64,000 nucleotides of DNA from Aquimarina sp. RZ0 (GCF_008370685.1 NZ_VTZU01000026.1:20642-84641), one strand, 5' to 3'. Counted from the stretch's first letter, positions 36,047-46,566 are shown. The notes: a model not told the origin generated them from the letters alone. Numbers and translations: made by a program.

Positions 36047-37315
36047 TTATTTAGATATACTAAAATCTTCCAGAAGGATGCTTTTACTGTTAGATAAATC
36101 TGTAATACTTAAAAATTTGACCTTACCAGCTCCCAGAAATCGATAGCGTATCCCTATCAAGTTTCCGATAGAATTATTGTAGCTGTTGGTATATACTGCT
36201 TGTTGATCTATAAAAATAGTTACTTTTTTTTCTTTAATCTGGATGTCAATATCTCTGAAATCAGAAAAATCAATTCCAAAATCGGAAAGATCATGTTCTT
36301 TACCACTATAATATACATCATTGAGTATTAAGTTAATATCAGAAACACAACCCGGTATCGAAAACGGAATGACTATGACTCCATTAGTCCCCAATATGAC
36401 GATTTTTAATTTCTGACAAACAGCCCACTTCTCCCTATAGGCATTACGAATTACTGTTTTTATAGATATATAATCTCCAGAAACATTTTTAAAATCGTTG
36501 ACTAAATGAAAAGAAGAAACAACAGGTGATTGCTGTGTAGCAATTTCTTCTACAATAGATAAAGGCATAGATAGCGTATGAGATCGTATATCATCACTTT
36601 GGATGTATTTGGGAACGGGTTCATAATCAACTGTTCCTATCCAGTCATTAGAGCCAATAAATAGATCGTGTTCTTTGATCACTTCTCCATCAACCAGTAA
36701 TTTAGCATTAAAATAACCAGGAAAATAATAAATACCCGTAGCTTGCCTTTGCTGAGGTTTTATTTTGATGGTTTTAGTAACATCCCAATATTGCTGTATA
36801 TAAATATTATCCGATTGTAACCGTGGCAGATCAAAATCAAAAATTACAGAATTAGGAAGTCCTTTAGTAATAGGTCTACTGCTAAAAGTTACTTGAGATA
36901 TATCAATGGTTTCAGTTTTGTTATAAAATCCTGTCATCGAATAAAATGAGATAAATGCAATAGCCATGATTGCTGCAGTAATAAAAATGATTCCAATATG
37001 CTGTAATACATTTTTCTCTAACCAGCTAGCTTTTTTTCTGTCATTTTTATTCTTAAAATCCCTCCAGTTCTCATATCCTGCAAATTTAGAAAGCGTATTT
37101 AGCGTACTGATACTTGGAGAATTATTATAAGTAACTCTCCCCCAGATACGTTTTAATGTAGTAGCGCTTAATAATATCTGTGTATGTTGCTGAATATGCT
37201 CACTTAATTCTATAAACACATCATTGTGCCAGAGATCAGAACTCCCCCAACCTAATTTTTTCTCAATTTCGAGCAGGCATTGCTGTACTAGTTTATGTTC
37301 TGGATATGTATTCAT
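36047..37315 (-). CDS. Membrane-anchored protein with N-terminal helical regulator-like domain
   Basis: 422 residues from MNTYPEHKLVQQCLLEIEKK at 37315; an ATG four codons earlier is possible. Residues 1-95 form a helical domain (LLSATTLKRIWGRVTYNNSP, TLNTLSKFAGYENWRDFKNK) that recurs in Bacteroidota ahead of one membrane helix and may be a cytoplasmic signalling or DNA-binding module. One membrane helix follows (IGIIFITAAIMAIAFISFY). The rest is beta-rich and extracytoplasmic, with a lectin-like C-terminal part (FRDIDIQIKEKKVTIFIDQQ, GIRYRFLGAGKVKFL). The gene is divergent from the LamG-like gene at 37434. The function is unknown. Confidence 0.7.
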   Translation of the reverse strand: MNTYPEHKLVQQCLLEIEKKLGWGSSDLWHNDVFIELSEHIQQHTQILLSATTLKRIWGRVTYNNSPSISTLNTLSKFAGYENWRDFKNKNDRKKASWLEKNVLQHIGIIFITAAIMAIAFISFYSMTGFYNKTETIDISQVTFSSRPITKGLPNSVIFDFDLPRLQSDNIYIQQYWDVTKTIKIKPQQRQATGIYYFPGYFNAKLLVDGEVIKEHDLFIGSNDWIGTVDYEPVPKYIQSDDIRSHTLSMPLSIVEEIATQQSPVVSSFHLVNDFKNVSGDYISIKTVIRNAYREKWAVCQKLKIVILGTNGVIVIPFSIPGCVSDINLILNDVYYSGKEHDLSDFGIDFSDFRDIDIQIKEKKVTIFIDQQAVYTNSYNNSIGNLIGIRYRFLGAGKVKFLSITDLSNSKSILLEDFSISK

Positions 37316-37433
37316 GAATAATAGCAAAAGTCATCAAAAATTGTGACTTGAACAACAATGAACGAGATTGAATCAACTTGTTTGTGGTGTGTATAAGATC
37401 CTTCAGAGCTTTGTATATAATCAAAAAACAAAT

Positions 37434-38543
37434 ATGATGGTTAGATTAATAGTATGGATACTTTTAAGTATATTTTGTTTTCAAAAAATAAATGCTCAAA
37501 ATAGTATTCCATTAGATACACTACATTGGGAAATAAATGCTCAGTCCTATAAGTTAGAAAATTATAAAGGGAAGGATGCAATTTATATTAAGCAAGGCTT
37601 GGCATTTCTAAAAGACACAAAATTTTTAAACGGAACCATTGAGTTCGATGTATATCTTACAGAACAACAGGGATTCCCGGGAATTCGATTTAGGGCTACT
37701 GATAGAAATAATATGGAATCTTTTTATATCCGCTCACATTTGTCCGGAAAACCTGATGGTAATCAAGTGGCTCCGGTGATTAATGGAAGTACACCATGGC
37801 AATTATATTTTGGTCCAAAATATTCTTTTATCTATAATTACAATTATGATAGATGGACACATATAAAAATAGTTGTCAATGGGCAAAGAGCGCAGGTATA
37901 TTTAGATAATGCCAGGACAGCTCACCTGTCCTGGAAGTTAATACATGAACCAAAAGAAGGAGAAATTGCCATAGGAGGTGGTGGATCTGCGATGTATTAT
38001 GCTAATTTTAAAATCAATAAAAATGAAGATCAGATTATAGATTTTAAACCTACAGAAAGAACAGCTATAGAAGGCTTGATTTCAGAATGGGAAATCTCTG
38101 ATAAATTTGAAGAAAAACGATTAGAAGATCTATCAATCGTAAATGCTCTTATACAATCCAGGAAATGGGGTGAAAAAAAGATAGAAGTAGAAGAAGGTAC
38201 TGCTGCTAATATTGCTCGGCAGGTAATCCTAAGAGATGTAACTCCAGGGAATACTGTTTTTGCAAAAATCACGGTCGATTCTGATAAAGATCAAATAAAA
38301 CTCTTTGAGTTTGGATATAGTGATCGAGTGGTAGTTATTTTAAACAATGAAGCTATCTATAGAGGGACGAATAAATGGCGTTCCCGGGATTATCGTTATC
38401 TGGGAACCATAGGATTATTTGATGCAGTCTACCTAAATTTTAAAAAGGGAAAAAATACCTTGCTATTAGCAGTGTCTGAAGATTTTGGTGGCTGGCTTGT
38501 TACAGGTCGGTTCCCGGATTTAAAAGAAATAAAGGTGGAATAA
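37434..38543 (+). CDS. Secreted protein with a concanavalin/LamG-like (DUF1080-like) domain
   Basis: 369 residues from the ATG at 37434, which gives a proper signal peptide (MMVRLIVWILLSIFCFQKIN then AQ). An in-frame ATG at 37368 would spoil it. Residues about 30-200 form a jelly-roll domain (GTIEFDVYLTEQQGFPGIRF, YDRWTHIKIVVNGQRAQVYL) like those of 3-keto-disaccharide hydrolases and LamG lectins. The C-terminal 150 residues are a second beta domain (NTVFAKITVDSDKDQIKLFE). Sugar binding is likely and catalysis uncertain. Its divergent neighbour also ends in a lectin-like fold, so the pair may act together. Confidence 0.72.
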   Translation: MMVRLIVWILLSIFCFQKINAQNSIPLDTLHWEINAQSYKLENYKGKDAIYIKQGLAFLKDTKFLNGTIEFDVYLTEQQGFPGIRFRATDRNNMESFYIRSHLSGKPDGNQVAPVINGSTPWQLYFGPKYSFIYNYNYDRWTHIKIVVNGQRAQVYLDNARTAHLSWKLIHEPKEGEIAIGGGGSAMYYANFKINKNEDQIIDFKPTERTAIEGLISEWEISDKFEEKRLEDLSIVNALIQSRKWGEKKIEVEEGTAANIARQVILRDVTPGNTVFAKITVDSDKDQIKLFEFGYSDRVVVILNNEAIYRGTNKWRSRDYRYLGTIGLFDAVYLNFKKGKNTLLLAVSEDFGGWLVTGRFPDLKEIKVE

Positions 38544-38612
38544 TTCCTATTTAAAAGGAAAAATTCCTAATATCAATTATTTCTTTTAGTTTTGTATTTC
38601 AAAAGAAATATA

Positions 38613-40004
38613 ATGTCAGAAAAATTATATTCTGTTATAGATGTAGAAACTACAGGTAAAGGGATACATGGGAATCGAATTACAGAAATTTGTATTGTAA
38701 TATTACAAGGAAATAAAATAATAGATAAATATACATCTCTGGTGAATCCTGAGTGTAATATTCCACCATTTATTACAGGGCTCACAGGTATTGATAATGA
38801 CTTGGTAAGAGATGCCCCCAGATTTCATGAAATTGCAGAACAGATTATCAATATGACAACCGGAGCTATTTTTGTAGCACATAATGTGAATTTTGATTAT
38901 AACGTAATTAAAGAAGAGTTTAGAAACCTTGGCTATTCTTTTGTTCGTAAAAAATTATGTACTGTGCGTTTGTCCAGAAAACTAATTCCGGGAATGCTAT
39001 CCTATAGCTTAGGAAAGTTGTGTACCTCGCTTAACATACCATTAGAAGATCGACATAGGGCAGAAGGAGATACAGATGCTACCGTAATTTTATTTAAACG
39101 TATTCTGGAGTTAGATCCAGATTTTGAACTGATCGATAAGTTTCTTAATGTTCGCTCAAAAGAAGCTACACTACCACCACATTTAAAGATGGCAGATATT
39201 GATGCATTGCCAGAAGAGACAGGAATTTATTTGTTTAAAGATCAAAAAGGGGTAGTTATCTATGTTGGCAAGGCTAAGAACATAAGGCAGCGTGTTATAA
39301 GCCATTTTTATGATAAAAAAAATAAAGAATTTGCATTGTGTCAGGCAACCTATGCTATCGACTATGAGGTGACTGGAAATGAATTAATAGCCTTATTATT
39401 AGAATCAGAAAAAATACAAAAGCACTATCCAAAATTCAATAGTGCGCAAAAAAGACCCGTCGCTCCTTACAAGATCATCTCTTATATAAATAGAAAAGGA
39501 GTAATTCATCTGGCAATAGACCGATCAAATGCTGCCAGTTACTCTTTTGATATATTTTATAGTAGAACCGAAGCAATAGAAAAGCTAGAGCAGCTATGTT
39601 CTGAATATCAGTTGTGTCCCAGATATTGCAGTTTACAAAGTACAACAGAACGATGCTCGCACTATAAAATTAAGAATTGTAAAGGGATTTGCGAAGGCAA
39701 AGAATCAATAGCACTGTACAATATGAGGGTTCATAAGGCACTGGCATTACTCAAAAAAAGTAAGGAAAGTTACTTGATTAGAGAACGGGGAAGAAGTATA
39801 GAAGAACAAAGTTTTGTAATGATTCAGGATGGGATCTATAAAGGTTTTGGGTATGTTGATGAGAATGAAAAAATTGTAAGCTTAGAGGATTGCGAGAATT
39901 TTTTATACCTGCAAAAACACACCTATCATACTACCAAAATTATAAAAAGCTATCTACGTAAAAACGGCAAAAAAAATATAGTTACAATAAATTCTTATAC
40001 CTAA
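38613..40004 (+). CDS. Exonuclease (DnaQ-type) fused to a GIY-YIG (UvrC N-terminal-like) nuclease
   Basis: 463 residues from MSEKLYSVIDVETTGKG; a start seven codons earlier is possible. Residues 1-165 are a DEDDh exonuclease (VIDVETTG, HNVNFDYNVI, HRAEGDTDA). Residues about 190-280 hold a GIY-YIG domain (LPEETGIYLFKDQKGVVIYV, GKAKNIRQRV). A cysteine-rich segment near 335-365 (LCPRYCSLQSTTERCSHYKI) resembles the region after GIY-YIG in UvrC/Cho relatives. The architecture is common in Bacteroidota and is often annotated as DNA polymerase III epsilon. A role in excision repair is likely; the exact substrate is not known. Confidence 0.9.
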   Translation: MSEKLYSVIDVETTGKGIHGNRITEICIVILQGNKIIDKYTSLVNPECNIPPFITGLTGIDNDLVRDAPRFHEIAEQIINMTTGAIFVAHNVNFDYNVIKEEFRNLGYSFVRKKLCTVRLSRKLIPGMLSYSLGKLCTSLNIPLEDRHRAEGDTDATVILFKRILELDPDFELIDKFLNVRSKEATLPPHLKMADIDALPEETGIYLFKDQKGVVIYVGKAKNIRQRVISHFYDKKNKEFALCQATYAIDYEVTGNELIALLLESEKIQKHYPKFNSAQKRPVAPYKIISYINRKGVIHLAIDRSNAASYSFDIFYSRTEAIEKLEQLCSEYQLCPRYCSLQSTTERCSHYKIKNCKGICEGKESIALYNMRVHKALALLKKSKESYLIRERGRSIEEQSFVMIQDGIYKGFGYVDENEKIVSLEDCENFLYLQKHTYHTTKIIKSYLRKNGKKNIVTINSYT

Positions 40005-40107
40005 GGAACGACTATATAAGTTTCTGTTCTATAAATTATAACAAAAGAATAGCATTTGTTCTTTATAATATTTAGTATTTTGAACGATATTTTAATTTTT
40101 TTTATTT

Positions 40108-40830
40108 ATGAAAAATATATTGACAATTGTAATAGGATTGCTAAATTTTGTTCTATATAGCCAGGAAACAATTGATTTTCCTTCTAAAGATGAACTTTTG
40201 GTGACGGCAGATGTTTATGAAGCAAAAGATAGTAATCAGTTTATTATCTTATTTCATCAGGCAGGGTGGAGTCGTGGAGAGTATAAGGAGATTGCTCCAA
40301 AACTTACTGAGTTGGGATACAATTGTATCGCTATAGATCAGCGATCAGGAGGAGAGGTAAATGGGGTAAAAAATAAAACAAATGCTTTAGCCACAAAGAA
40401 AGGAAAATCAACAGAGTTTGTTGATGCCTTCCAGGATATACAAGCAGCCGTAACTTATGTTAAAACAATCTACAAGCCTGAAAAAGTAATTATTTGGGGA
40501 AGCTCTTATTCCTCTTCATTAGTGCTGAAATATGCTGGTGATCACCCAGATGAGGTGCAAGCAGTACTGTCTTTTTCTCCAGGCGAATATTTTAAACAAA
40601 AAGGATTTATTGCCAAGAGCGCTGCAACTATAAAGATCCCGGTTTTTATTACCTCTGCTCAAAACGAAAAGAAAAACTGGTTAGGAATATATGATGCTAT
40701 TCCCACAAGTACTAAAAAATCTTTTCTCCCTGCGACAAAAGGGAATCATGGATCCAGAGCGCTATGGGCTAAGTTTTCTGATAATGGTGCATATTGGGAT
40801 GAAGTACAGAAATTTTTGAAAACTATCTAA
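40108..40830 (+). CDS. Secreted alpha/beta hydrolase, dienelactone-hydrolase-like
   Basis: 240 residues with a signal peptide (MKNILTIVIGLLNFVLYSQ). Motifs are FIILFHQAGWSRGEYKEIAP (oxyanion-hole region), the nucleophile elbow VIIWGSSYSSSLVLKYA (GxSxS, Ser about 130), a possible acid in TSAQNEKK, and the catalytic His in KGNHGSRALW. The combination fits a periplasmic esterase or peptidase-like hydrolase. Nothing in the context shows the substrate. Confidence 0.82.
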   Translation: MKNILTIVIGLLNFVLYSQETIDFPSKDELLVTADVYEAKDSNQFIILFHQAGWSRGEYKEIAPKLTELGYNCIAIDQRSGGEVNGVKNKTNALATKKGKSTEFVDAFQDIQAAVTYVKTIYKPEKVIIWGSSYSSSLVLKYAGDHPDEVQAVLSFSPGEYFKQKGFIAKSAATIKIPVFITSAQNEKKNWLGIYDAIPTSTKKSFLPATKGNHGSRALWAKFSDNGAYWDEVQKFLKTI

Positions 40831-41201
40831 ACGTATATAAAATTGTATTGCTTTTTGGGTCTTAAGAGAAGATACTATTTGTTATTTAAATTTACCATTA
40901 CAATAGAAGAAGAACATTTTATTGCAGTGAACTTATCATAATAAGTAGTGCTTTTTAACCGAAAAGTTTGGCTTTTGTACTATAATGAAGCAGGTTTTTT
41001 TCGGTATAGCCATGGCTCCAGTTAAAAAACCAACAAAATTAGCGTGCAAAATGTAAATTTTGCAGGTCAAAGCAGTCCTCAAGATGAGCTCAGTAAATCC
41101 AAAAGAATACATAATATGAGATAACTTTTTAACCATAAAAGGGACTAAAATAGGTTTTTATGGGTTAGATTGCCGGCTGAAATTTTAATAGCAACTCAAA
41201 A
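40831..41201. other. Non-coding stretch before the GH16 pseudogene
   Basis: No repeat, terminator or gene recognised. An ATG with a 66-codon minus-strand frame lies here, but its composition (many Ile, Leu and Cys) looks like chance. Confidence 0.35.
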
Positions 41202-42706
41202 ATGAAAAATGACGTTTTATTGGCACTTTTTATTATAACTACTGGATACAATTATGCACAACCACCAGGACCTTCAACCGGATTCAGGTGGGTATTGTGG
41301 GATCAATACTCTGATGAGTTTAATGGAGCTTCGTTAGATCAAACTAAATGGAGAGACCGTTTTAATGGATGGAATGGAAGTGTGCCTGCAAAATTCGATC
41401 CCTCTACCATATCCGTGCAGGGAGGTAATATGCAAATGACTAATAAAAAACTTGCCGTACCTGATGGGCGATATACGATTTGAGGAGGAGCAGTTCAGTC
41501 TTTAGAAAAGACATCGAATTTTGGCTATTATGAATGTAAATTCAGAGCCTCAAGGATATCAATGTCTACTACTTTTTGGTTGTCTAATGCAAAAACAAAT
41601 ATTATTGGCCCTACAAATCTAAGCAGTGATTGTGGCAATGATAAATGGAGCTAGGAATTGGATATTGCAGAGAGTATAGGAGGTGATTTTAATAAGCCAT
41701 GGGCATCCAATTTTAGAACAAAAATGAATTTTAATACACATTATCGTTATGTGGATTGCAATGGGGCTCCAGAAGTATTTTATTCTGCAGGAAACAATGC
41801 TGTAGAAGGAAATGGTCAACAGGCCGATGCAAATTTGGTAGGAAGTGAATCCTGGGAGGATTATCATACGTATGGTTGCTATTGGAAAGATACCAAGACC
41901 TTTGATTTTTATGTCGATACTAATTTTGCGGGAACTGTTATTGGTAGAATAGATGTGGTAGATACTCCATTTTCTGAGCCAATGGGTATTAATATGGTCA
42001 CAGAGACATATGATTTTGTTCGCCCTATCCAAGTGATGCCGAACTTGCTGATAATGCTATTAATACCTCATATTACGACTGGATACGTTCGTACAGACTT
42101 ATTCCTATATTTGATCCGGAACCAAATAGCTCAGGCGGCAGTAATGGTACTGTTAATTTACCTAATGGAGATTTGGAAAATGGCGATTTGAGTGATTGGA
42201 CAGGATGGGGAGGTACCATTGAGAAGTAAGTAATACGGATGTGTATGCAGGGAACTATGCTGCTCATATAAAGGTGGCTGGAACACATGAAAAAGTAGTG
42301 GAACTTGCTACAAATACAACATATGTTTTATCAGCATATGTAAAAGTAACTAGTGGAGAAATTAATCTGGGCATTAAAGAAAATACTACAAGTGGTACCA
42401 TTATAGAAAGTATTAGACTTACAAATACTGACTATGAGAAGGCGACAGTTACTTTTACAACAGGATCTGAGAGAAATTTGAAGTTTTTCTTGTTTGCTCC
42501 ACAGGAAACAGATGAGGGGTTTGGAGATAATTTTGAGATTGCTGCAGTAGGAGGAAACCCTGTTTTGGTAAAGCCTGCTGTTTTTATAGAAGATTTTAGT
42601 TTTACGAATGACCCGGTATTGAATCCGCAAGGAGATCAATTAACACTCTCCTGTCTTATACTTACAAAGCGAATCTGGATAGAGAAATGCAAGTTCATAT
42701 CTATAA

Positions 42707-42867
42707 TACGATTTACGAATAAAAATTTCGCATCTAATGACATTCTTTTTCTACTATATTTTCTTCATAAAATGAAACAATAGCTATGGCTATTCTTTAA
42801 TTTGATTCATCAATCTAGCGAAAAATCCTTGCCATTATTTTTACGAAATTCTCACCCGTAAATCGTA
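42707..42867 (-). mobile_element. A2 element, copy 2, in the GH16 pseudogene
   Basis: 161 bp, reverse orientation to the copy at 17648. Flanks are TAA on the left (42704-42706) but TGA on the right (42868-42870), so the duplication is not identical. One flank may have mutated after insertion. Confidence 0.85.
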
Positions 42868-42891
42868 TGATTCTGAAATTATAGCATCTGA

Positions 42892-43051
42892 TACGATTTA
42901 TAACTAAAAATTTCGCATATTCATCGTTTCTTTTTCCTTTCTACTTCGTTTAAAAAATAAACCGTAGCTATAGCTATGCTTGATTTTTTTGCCTTGCATA
43001 AAGAAAAAATAATTCAATGAATTTATACGAATTTTTTAATCACAAATCGTA
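42892..43051 (+). mobile_element. A1 element, copy 6, in the GH16 pseudogene
   Basis: Complete 160-bp copy with TGA duplications (42889-42891 and 43052-43054), 24 bases from the A2 copy. Its internal ATG at 43017 opens MNLYEFFNHKSY in frame with the sorting-domain remnant. Confidence 0.9.
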
Positions 43052-43369
43052 TGATGTCAACAATACAGCTATATTATCAAATCCCGAATTTAATAGAGCA
43101 CAATTTTCTGTAGAATTATATCCAAATCCTGCTACATCTATAGTGCATTTTCAAACAAGGAAAACTATTGGAGATACTTCTGTGAAAATCTATGATATTT
43201 TGGGCAAAGATCAAATACATGCGATAATGAATGGAGATCAAATGGATTTGAATATAAGTGAGCTTTCTTCTGGTGTTTATTTTGTCACTTTTCAAAATAA
43301 GAATGCTACTTCTACAATAAAGATGATTGTAGAATAATGCCAATTCTGACTTTTTGTTTGAGCAATTTT

Positions 43370-43510
43370 AAATCGGAAAATGGTATCATGCCTGGGTTAT
43401 TAATGTAGAAATTTAAAACTGTCAACGGTATTAAATGCAAAACGCTTGTCTTGATACAAAATCCTCATAAGAATTTCACTGGCGTGCCTGGTATTCATTG
43501 AGAATGAGGG
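43370..43510 (-). repeat. Dispersed repeat B, copy 4 (inverted)
   Basis: The reverse strand reads GCCAGTGAAATTCTTATGAG, GATTTTGTATCAAGACAAGC, GTTTTGCATTTA, like copy 2. It lies between two convergent genes. Confidence 0.65.
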
Positions 43511-43554
43511 TAACGGGTTATATATAAGGTAAATACTTTGTTGATAGATATAAG

Positions 43555-43590
43555 TAAGGCTGATGTGTACACATCAGCCTTATTTTTTTG
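43555..43590. terminator. Bidirectional terminator between the GH16 pseudogene and gcvP
   Basis: A perfect 14-bp palindrome TAAGGCTGATGTGT / ACACATCAGCCTTA with T runs on the plus side. It is 13 bases from the gcvP stop. Confidence 0.88.
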
Positions 43591-43602
43591 TGATAAATCT
43601 TT

Positions 43603-46458
43603 CTAGACCTCTTCTTCCATATATGCTTCTATGGGTGTGCAGGTACAAATAAGATTTCTGTCCCCATATGCGTCATCTACACGCCTTACACTAGGCCAGA
43701 ATTTGTTTTCAGCAATATAAGGTAGTGGATATGCAGCTTGCTCTCTACTATAAGGAAAATCCCAGGTATCAGCTGTCAGCATTGTTAATGTATGCGGCGC
43801 ATTTTTCATCACATTATTAGGATTATTAGCATGAGTGTTTTCAATTTCCTGTCGTATGCTAATCATTGCATCACAAAAACGATCCAATTCTGCTTTGCTT
43901 TCACTTTCTGTGGGTTCGATCATAATCGTTCCTGCAACCGGGAAAGAAACTGTTGGGGCGTGAAATCCATAATCCATTAAACGCTTGGCAATATCAGTTA
44001 CTTCGATTCCATGAGCTTTAAATGGACGGCAATCTACAATCATTTCGTGTGCAGCTCTACCACGTTCTCCAGAATATAATGTACTATAGTGACCTTCTAA
44101 TTTTTCTTTTATGTAATTAGCATTAAGAATTGCATATTCTGTAGAAGCTTTAAGGCCCTGCTCACCCAACATGGTGATGTATCCATAAGATATTAAACAT
44201 ACTAATGCGGATCCCCAGGGAGCCGCAGAAATTGGAGTTATTGCCTGATCTCCTCCCGTAGTAATTATAGGATTTCCCGGAAGAAAAGGCACTAATTGCT
44301 TTGCTACGCAAATAGGACCAACTCCAGGACCACCTCCACCATGTGGGATGGCAAATGTTTTATGCAGATTGAGATGGCATACATCTGCGCCAATTGCTCC
44401 AGGGTTTGTCAGCCCGACCTGAGCATTCATATTGGCTCCATCCATATAAACCTGTCCTCCACGATTATGAATAATCTTAGTAATTTCTTTGATTGCAGAC
44501 TCATACACTCCGTGGGTAGATGGGTAGGTAACCATCAATGCAGAAAGGTTATCTTTATGCTGTAATGCTTTTTCTCTAAGATCTTCTACATCAATATTTC
44601 CTTCTTCTGTTGCCTTTGTAACGACTACTTTCATTCCGGCCATTACGGCTGATGCAGGATTGGTTCCGTGAGCAGATGACGGAATTAGGCAAATATTCCT
44701 ATGATGATCACCTCTGGATTCGTGGTAAGCACGAATGACCATTAATCCAGCAAATTCTCCTTGCGCTCCAGAGTTGGGTTGCAAAGAAGTTGCAGAAAAA
44801 CCAGTAATTTCGGTAAGCTGGTCTTCTAGTTTTTTTAGCACTTCCTGATATCCCTGAGTCTGTTTTATTGGAGCAAAGGGATGTATATTAGCCCATTGAG
44901 GATTGCTTAGCGGCAACATTTCTGAAGCTGCATTCAATTTCATAGTACAAGACCCTAATGGGATCATAGAATGATTTAATGATAAATCTTTGCGCTCTAA
45001 TTTTTTAATATAACGCATCAATTCTGTTTCAGAATGATAGATGTTAAATACTTCATTTGTTAAGAATTGAGAATTTCTTTTTATAGTAGCGTCAATAATA
45101 TCAGAATCCTGAAGTATTGTAATCTTTATAGGGTTTTTTCCAGAAGATTCTGCAAAGATAGAAACAATCTTATTAAGGTCTTTAATCGTGGTTGCTTCAT
45201 TTAAAGAAATAGAAACTGTATCAGCATTTGGATAATAGAAATTTACCTCACAAGATTCTGCAATCTTTTTGATATCATTTGCATTCGCTTTTATTTGTAT
45301 CGTATCAAAATAAGCTGTATTCGTTTGTTCAAACCCTAACTGCTCTAAGGAATTTGCCAAAGTCGTAGCAGAGGTATGTATTTTATTTGCAATATATTGT
45401 AACCCTTCTGGTCCGTGGTATACAGCATACATTCCTGCCATTACCGCTAATAAAACCTGAGCAGTGCATATATTTGATGTAGCTTTATCACGCTTAATGT
45501 GTTGTTCACGTGTTTGTAACGCCATACGTAATGCACGGTCACCGTTGATATCTTGCGTTACTCCAATAATTCTTCCGGGAATATTTCGTTTATAAGCAGA
45601 ACGTGTCGCAAAATAAGCAGCGTGAGGTCCTCCATATCCCAAAGGTATTCCAAATCTTTGTGTAGTGCCTACAACTACATCGACATCAAAACTACCAGGT
45701 GATTTTAATGCAACCAGACTTAAGATATCTGCAGCTACCGCTACTTTGATTTCTGATTGATGCGCTTTTTTTACAAAATCTGCATAATCGTATACTTGTC
45801 CTGATACTCCAGGATATTGTAATATAGCTCCATAAAAATCAGTAGAAAAATCAAAAGAATTGTGATCACCTATTACTAATTCTATAGCTAATGGAGTTGC
45901 TCTTGTTTTAAGTAAAGAAATTGTTTGTGGTAAAACCTCTTTGGAAACAAAAAACTTATGGATGTTCTTTTTTTTCTGTGTTTTAGATCGCACAGCATAC
46001 AGCATTGTCATTGCTTCTGCCGCGGCAGTACTTTCATCAAGTAATGAAGCATTTGTAAGTTCCATACCTGTAAGGTCGCAAATCATAGTTTGGTAATTTA
46101 GCAATGCTTCTAATCTACCTTGCGCAATTTCTGCCTGATATGGGGTATATGCTGTATACCAACCTGGGTTTTCCAGAATATTACGTTGTATTACTGCTGG
46201 TAAATAAGTTTCGTGGTATCCCAGACCGATATATGTTTTGAATACCTTATTTTTAAAGGATAACTCCTGTAGATGCACAGCGTATTCTTGCTCGCTCATA
46301 GCCGTATCAAGACATAATGGCTTTTTTAACAAAATATCATCAGGAACAGTTTGATAGATTAACTGATCAAGAGAATCAGCTTTAATAGTGTGCAACATAT
46401 CACTCAGATCCTTCTCAGAAGGGCCGATATGGCGCAATTTAAAAGAGTCAGTTTTCAT
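43603..46458 (-). CDS. gcvP: Glycine dehydrogenase (decarboxylating), P protein of the glycine cleavage system
   Basis: 951 residues, the usual length of the single-chain (alpha plus beta) P protein. The pyridoxal phosphate lysine is Lys700 in [17 protein letters not shown]. Other hallmarks are [24 protein letters not shown] [20 protein letters not shown] near the start, [19 protein letters not shown] [18 protein letters not shown], and the N-terminal [12 protein letters not shown]. It decarboxylates glycine and passes the aminomethyl group to the lipoylated H protein. The other gcv genes are not in the window, as is usual in flavobacteria. An A1 element lies about 110 bp upstream of the start. 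Confidence 0.97.
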   Translation of the reverse strand: MKTDSFKLRHIGPSEKDLSDMLHTIKADSLDQLIYQTVPDDILLKKPLCLDTAMSEQEYAVHLQELSFKNKVFKTYIGLGYHETYLPAVIQRNILENPGWYTAYTPYQAEIAQGRLEALLNYQTMICDLTGMELTNASLLDESTAAAEAMTMLYAVRSKTQKKKNIHKFFVSKEVLPQTISLLKTRATPLAIELVIGDHNSFDFSTDFYGAILQYPGVSGQVYDYADFVKKAHQSEIKVAVAADILSLVALKSPGSFDVDVVVGTTQRFGIPLGYGGPHAAYFATRSAYKRNIPGRIIGVTQDINGDRALRMALQTREQHIKRDKATSNICTAQVLLAVMAGMYAVYHGPEGLQYIANKIHTSATTLANSLEQLGFEQTNTAYFDTIQIKANANDIKKIAESCEVNFYYPNADTVSISLNEATTIKDLNKIVSIFAESSGKNPIKITILQDSDIIDATIKRNSQFLTNEVFNIYHSETELMRYIKKLERKDLSLNHSMIPLGSCTMKLNAASEMLPLSNPQWANIHPFAPIKQTQGYQEVLKKLEDQLTEITGFSATSLQPNSGAQGEFAGLMVIRAYHESRGDHHRNICLIPSSAHGTNPASAVMAGMKVVVTKATEEGNIDVEDLREKALQHKDNLSALMVTYPSTHGVYESAIKEITKIIHNRGGQVYMDGANMNAQVGLTNPGAIGADVCHLNLHKTFAIPHGGGGPGVGPICVAKQLVPFLPGNPIITTGGDQAITPISAAPWGSALVCLISYGYITMLGEQGLKASTEYAILNANYIKEKLEGHYSTLYSGERGRAAHEMIVDCRPFKAHGIEVTDIAKRLMDYGFHAPTVSFPVAGTIMIEPTESESKAELDRFCDAMISIRQEIENTHANNPNNVMKNAPHTLTMLTADTWDFPYSREQAAYPLPYIAENKFWPSVRRVDDAYGDRNLICTCTPIEAYMEEEV

Positions 46459-46566
46459 AGCAAAAAACAGTTGAAGTTGAAAGCGTAAAAGTACATATTT
46501 AATACATAAAAATTTGACATTTAATTAACCCTACCTTCTTAAGTTTTTAACCAACTTTGAATCTTA

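Larger units (their letters stand above)
41202..43337 (+). pseudogene. GH16 beta-agarase/glucanase pseudogene with T9SS sorting domain
   Basis: Signal peptide (ITTGYNYAQPPGPSTGFRW), then a GH16 domain (DEFNGASLDQTKWRD; catalytic motif ELDIAES, the family ExDxxE). An in-frame TGA after RYTI (where Trp is expected), a TAG just before ELDIAES, and frameshifts near 42030 and 42225 break it. It continues as a CBM-like domain (TDVYAGNYAAHIKVAGTHEK, TTYVLSAYVKV), another frameshift near 42650, then VHIY, where an A2 and an A1 element are inserted. After them come DVNNTAILSNPEFNRAQ and a sorting domain (VELYPNPATS ... TIKMIVE). Removing both elements joins it in frame as HIYNSEIIASDVNN. It is clearly dead. 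Confidence 0.9.
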
